Assembly (NCBI RefSeq): GCF_900101895.1
Contig: NZ_FMVF01000003.1
Span: 328,699-392,698 of the forward strand
DNA from: Flavobacterium caeni
GTDB lineage: Bacteria > Bacteroidota > Bacteroidia > Flavobacteriales > Flavobacteriaceae
Length of the DNA: 64,000 bases
Reading direction: 5' to 3'
Below, piece by piece: positions 62,493 through 64,000 of this stretch (positions are counted from its first letter, which is position 1; the number at the start of each line of letters is the position of its first letter). Position numbers and translations under genes: made by a program. Under the pieces are notes generated by a model. It did not search any database. It was not told where the DNA came from and saw only the letters and a program-made list of their open reading frames with translations.

Positions 62493-63137
62493 TCAGTCGC
62501 AAGGCCATTTGACGTTCGACACCTCGAAATTCTTGGCCGACCTCTTGAGGTTGTAATGCCACCACTCGCTTTCGAATATCCGAAACCCCAAACCCGTCAT
62601 GGTGTTGCGCAACAGTTTTCGGTTTTGCTTGACCTCGCTGGATAAATTCTCGTAATCATGCGCGGCCTCGGGCCCAAAATGATCGAAACCGGTACCCATG
62701 TCGAGCTCGACGCCATTTTCATCCACCAAAGTCAAATCTACGGCGCCGCCGCGGTTGTGTATCGAACCTTTCCTCGGATCGGCCACATAGGTTGGGTTGG
62801 GCACGATGGCCCACATTTTCTTTTGGATATCGAGCGGGCGGTAGCAATCGAACAGCTTGATACGGTAGCCTTTCTTGAGGAATTTCTGGTTGGCCTTGAC
62901 CAGCGCCTTGACCGTCTTGAAACGCAGCAAACATTCGCCGCAATCGTAAACCTTGGCCTTTAGGAAATTGTTGTCGGTGGCATAGCGCATGTCGTACACA
63001 AAGTCGTTGCTGTAGTCGCGCAGGTTGACAAAGGTGGTGTCGGCCACTTCAAGCCCGTCGATGTCGTTGGTGTCGAAATCGACGGTTTGGGCGCAAACCG
63101 ACAACGAAAGAAACGAAACGATAACCGCAAACTTCAT
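62493..63137 (-). CDS. M15-family D-Ala-D-Ala dipeptidase (VanX-like), secreted
   Basis: 214 residues: signal peptide (FAVIVSFLSLSVCAQ), then zinc peptidase motifs SIHNRGGAVDLTL (His and Asp ligands), DMGTGFDHFG and the C-terminal ESEWWHYNL (catalytic Glu and third His ligand). The usual S-x-H-x-x-G-x-A-x-D pattern is preserved. Cleaves D-Ala-D-Ala; here more likely cell-wall metabolism than vancomycin resistance as no VanHA or sensor kinase is present. Confidence 0.87.
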   Translation of the reverse strand: MKFAVIVSFLSLSVCAQTVDFDTNDIDGLEVADTTFVNLRDYSNDFVYDMRYATDNNFLKAKVYDCGECLLRFKTVKALVKANQKFLKKGYRIKLFDCYRPLDIQKKMWAIVPNPTYVADPRKGSIHNRGGAVDLTLVDENGVELDMGTGFDHFGPEAAHDYENLSSEVKQNRKLLRNTMTGLGFRIFESEWWHYNLKRSAKNFEVSNVKWPCD

Positions 63138-63292
63138 AAGCGCTTTTTGGCCAAGATACGCAAAATTCCATTGGCGGCGCTATCAACGGTTATATTCCAA
63201 TTCTGTTAAACACAACTGGCTGACTTTAAAACAAAAAGCGCCACGGCATGAAACATGGCAATAGTCATCGTCAAAAAAGATGATTTTTCATC

Positions 63293-63322
63293 TTGCCAAT
63301 TCAAATTATAGCGTTATATTTG
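63293..63322 (+). promoter_or_regulatory. Complete Bacteroidota promoter for tRNA-Arg (TTG-N19-TATATTTG)
   Basis: TTG at 63293-63295 and TATATTTG at 63315-63322, separated by 19 bp, an exact match to the TTG/TAnnTTTG consensus, ending 11 bp before the tRNA. Confidence 0.8.
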
Positions 63323-63333
63323 CACGCCTTTAC

Positions 63334-63407
<74 letters not shown>

Positions 63408-63430
63408 CGAATAAATCAAGAAATAAAAAA

Positions 63431-63459
63431 AAACGCCAAGCTCGCTTGAGCGTTTTTTT
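63431..63459 (+). terminator. Terminator after tRNA-Arg
   Basis: Stem AACGCCAAGC/GCTTGAGCGTT (one mismatch) followed by seven T. Confidence 0.85.
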
Positions 63460-63566
63460 GTTTTCGAGATTTTCAGCGCGATGCATCAGTCGTCTAAAAT
63501 TCCCTTTTTTTCTTGGGCGTGCCGGCGCAGAACCAGGCAACAACAAACCACATTCGTCGGGCGCCG

Positions 63567-63644
63567 TCGGGCTATCCGTTCCAATCTTTAACACAACCCA
63601 AAAAGAGGGTTGTGTTAAAGGATTTCCACTACTATCCCTCACGC
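63567..63644 (-). repeat. Structured intergenic repeat, copy E
   Basis: Minus strand: GTGAGGGATAGTAGTGG, AAATCCTTTAACACAACCC, loop TCTTTTT, GGGTTGTGTTAAAGATTGG, AACGGATAGCCCGA. The longest perfect stem in the family (14 bp). Confidence 0.8.
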
Positions 63645-63705
63645 AAACAGCGCGACAGATCCCATTGTGCAAACAACTTGCGATTTTTAGTCTTGGACCT
63701 TTTTG

Positions 63706-63780
63706 TTACATTTTGATATAAAATGTCATTATGTCACAAGATTTGTTGTGACATTTTGATATTTTTTACCAAAATGTCAC
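63706..63780. repeat. Cluster of interleaved TGACATTTTG palindromes
   Basis: Three overlapping inverted repeats: ACATTTT-GATAT-AAAATGT (63708-63726), ATGTCACAA-N6-TTGTGACAT (63731-63754) and TGACATTTTG-N11-CAAAATGTCA (63749-63779). All share TGACA/TGTCA half sites, as in operators or recombinase sites. Confidence 0.65.
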
Positions 63781-64000
63781 AGTTTGGGTTTGGGTTAACG
63801 AAGTAAAGTGACAAATCCAATGACTGGGATCTTCGCACGGGAAAATGAATGTAGCGCAAATTACCGGCGACGTTACCGTCGTGGACGATTTGGGTTGAGA
63901 AGTCGTGCGATTGGGCAGGATTACTGTGATCCTGAGTTGGGGAAACGAGGGCAAAGTAAATCCCTGGCAACGCTCGGATTTACTAATGGCCAGCTATTGG

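Larger units (their letters stand above)
63408..64000. other. Gene-free right end of the window
   Basis: About 590 bp: the tRNA terminator, structured repeat copy E and a cluster of TGACATTTTG palindromes, then about 220 bp in which I see no credible gene; short frames on both strands have no recognisable domain. Confidence 0.5.

Noticed and set aside
62493..63137. VanX-like peptidase as a vancomycin resistance gene
   Set aside because: No vanH, vanA/B or vanRS neighbours; secreted VanX-like enzymes are ordinary cell-wall enzymes in Gram-negative bacteria.
63734..63970. Minus-strand open frame of 78 codons at the right end
   Set aside because: TTG start directly after a stop, no domain, and its end lies in the palindrome cluster. 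Not supported as a gene.

Overview
The window is a piece of a Bacteroidota chromosome, most likely a flavobacterium. Evidence seen in the sequence: four secreted proteins with type IX secretion (T9SS) C-terminal sorting domains, promoters of the Bacteroidota TAnnTTTG type, a bacillithiol synthase (bshA), flavobacterial lipid-export genes (lptD, tamB) and almost no Shine-Dalgarno sites. Coding DNA looks roughly balanced in G+C. Intergenic gaps are AT-rich and unusually full of short repeats. No rRNA, CRISPR array, prophage or insertion sequence was recognised; there is one tRNA (Arg-TCT).

Layout. (1) 1-13835: an aromatic-acid catabolic locus. On the minus strand a tightly spaced run encodes a flavin reductase-like protein, a salicylyl-CoA/2-aminobenzoyl-CoA type monooxygenase-reductase fusion, an aryl-CoA ligase, a secreted beta-propeller-like protein, an FMN glutamate-synthase-like protein and a 4-hydroxybenzoyl-CoA-type thioesterase, followed by a nitrilase, a gentisate dioxygenase and an FAH-family hydrolase, then the start of a bestrophin. 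A divergent MHS-type transporter with a small membrane partner completes it. Read together: acid uptake, CoA activation, ring 5-hydroxylation, thioester release, ring cleavage, hydrolysis. (2) 13836-17136: leucine-rich-like lipoprotein and acetyl-CoA synthetase. (3) 17216-22907: eight translationally coupled genes of a type III polyketide synthase cluster with its own ketosynthase, dehydratase, acyl carrier protein, phosphopantetheinyl transferase, methyltransferase, flavoprotein and VOC protein. (4) 22924-34310: exonuclease, cNMP/CBS/DUF294 regulator, DUF2911 protein, three T9SS cargo proteins, dicarboxylate/amino acid symporter, chorismate synthase, LpxH-like phosphatase. (5) 34300-47915: an envelope/redox block on the minus strand (PrcB-like lipoprotein, bshA, GH3-beta-lactamase fusion, two Hdr-like Fe-S proteins, HAD phosphatase, MlaD, amidase) with lptD and ridA divergent. 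(6) 48755-51962: sugar kinase, gapA, pfkA. (7) 52615-64000: tamB, then divergent tsaD-rsmE-DUF4159-AI-2E-methyltransferase-secreted protein, VanX-like peptidase, tRNA-Arg and a gene-free end.

The points most worth a second look are: a structured intergenic repeat present six times, with a variable but self-complementary centre; a 43-bp hairpin element whose two copies differ by compensatory changes, one of them at the breakpoint of a duplicated and apparently replaced 5' end of the monooxygenase gene; the type III PKS cluster; and the CoA-dependent gentisate-type locus with a nitrilase. All functional assignments rest on motif recognition by eye; no database search was run.
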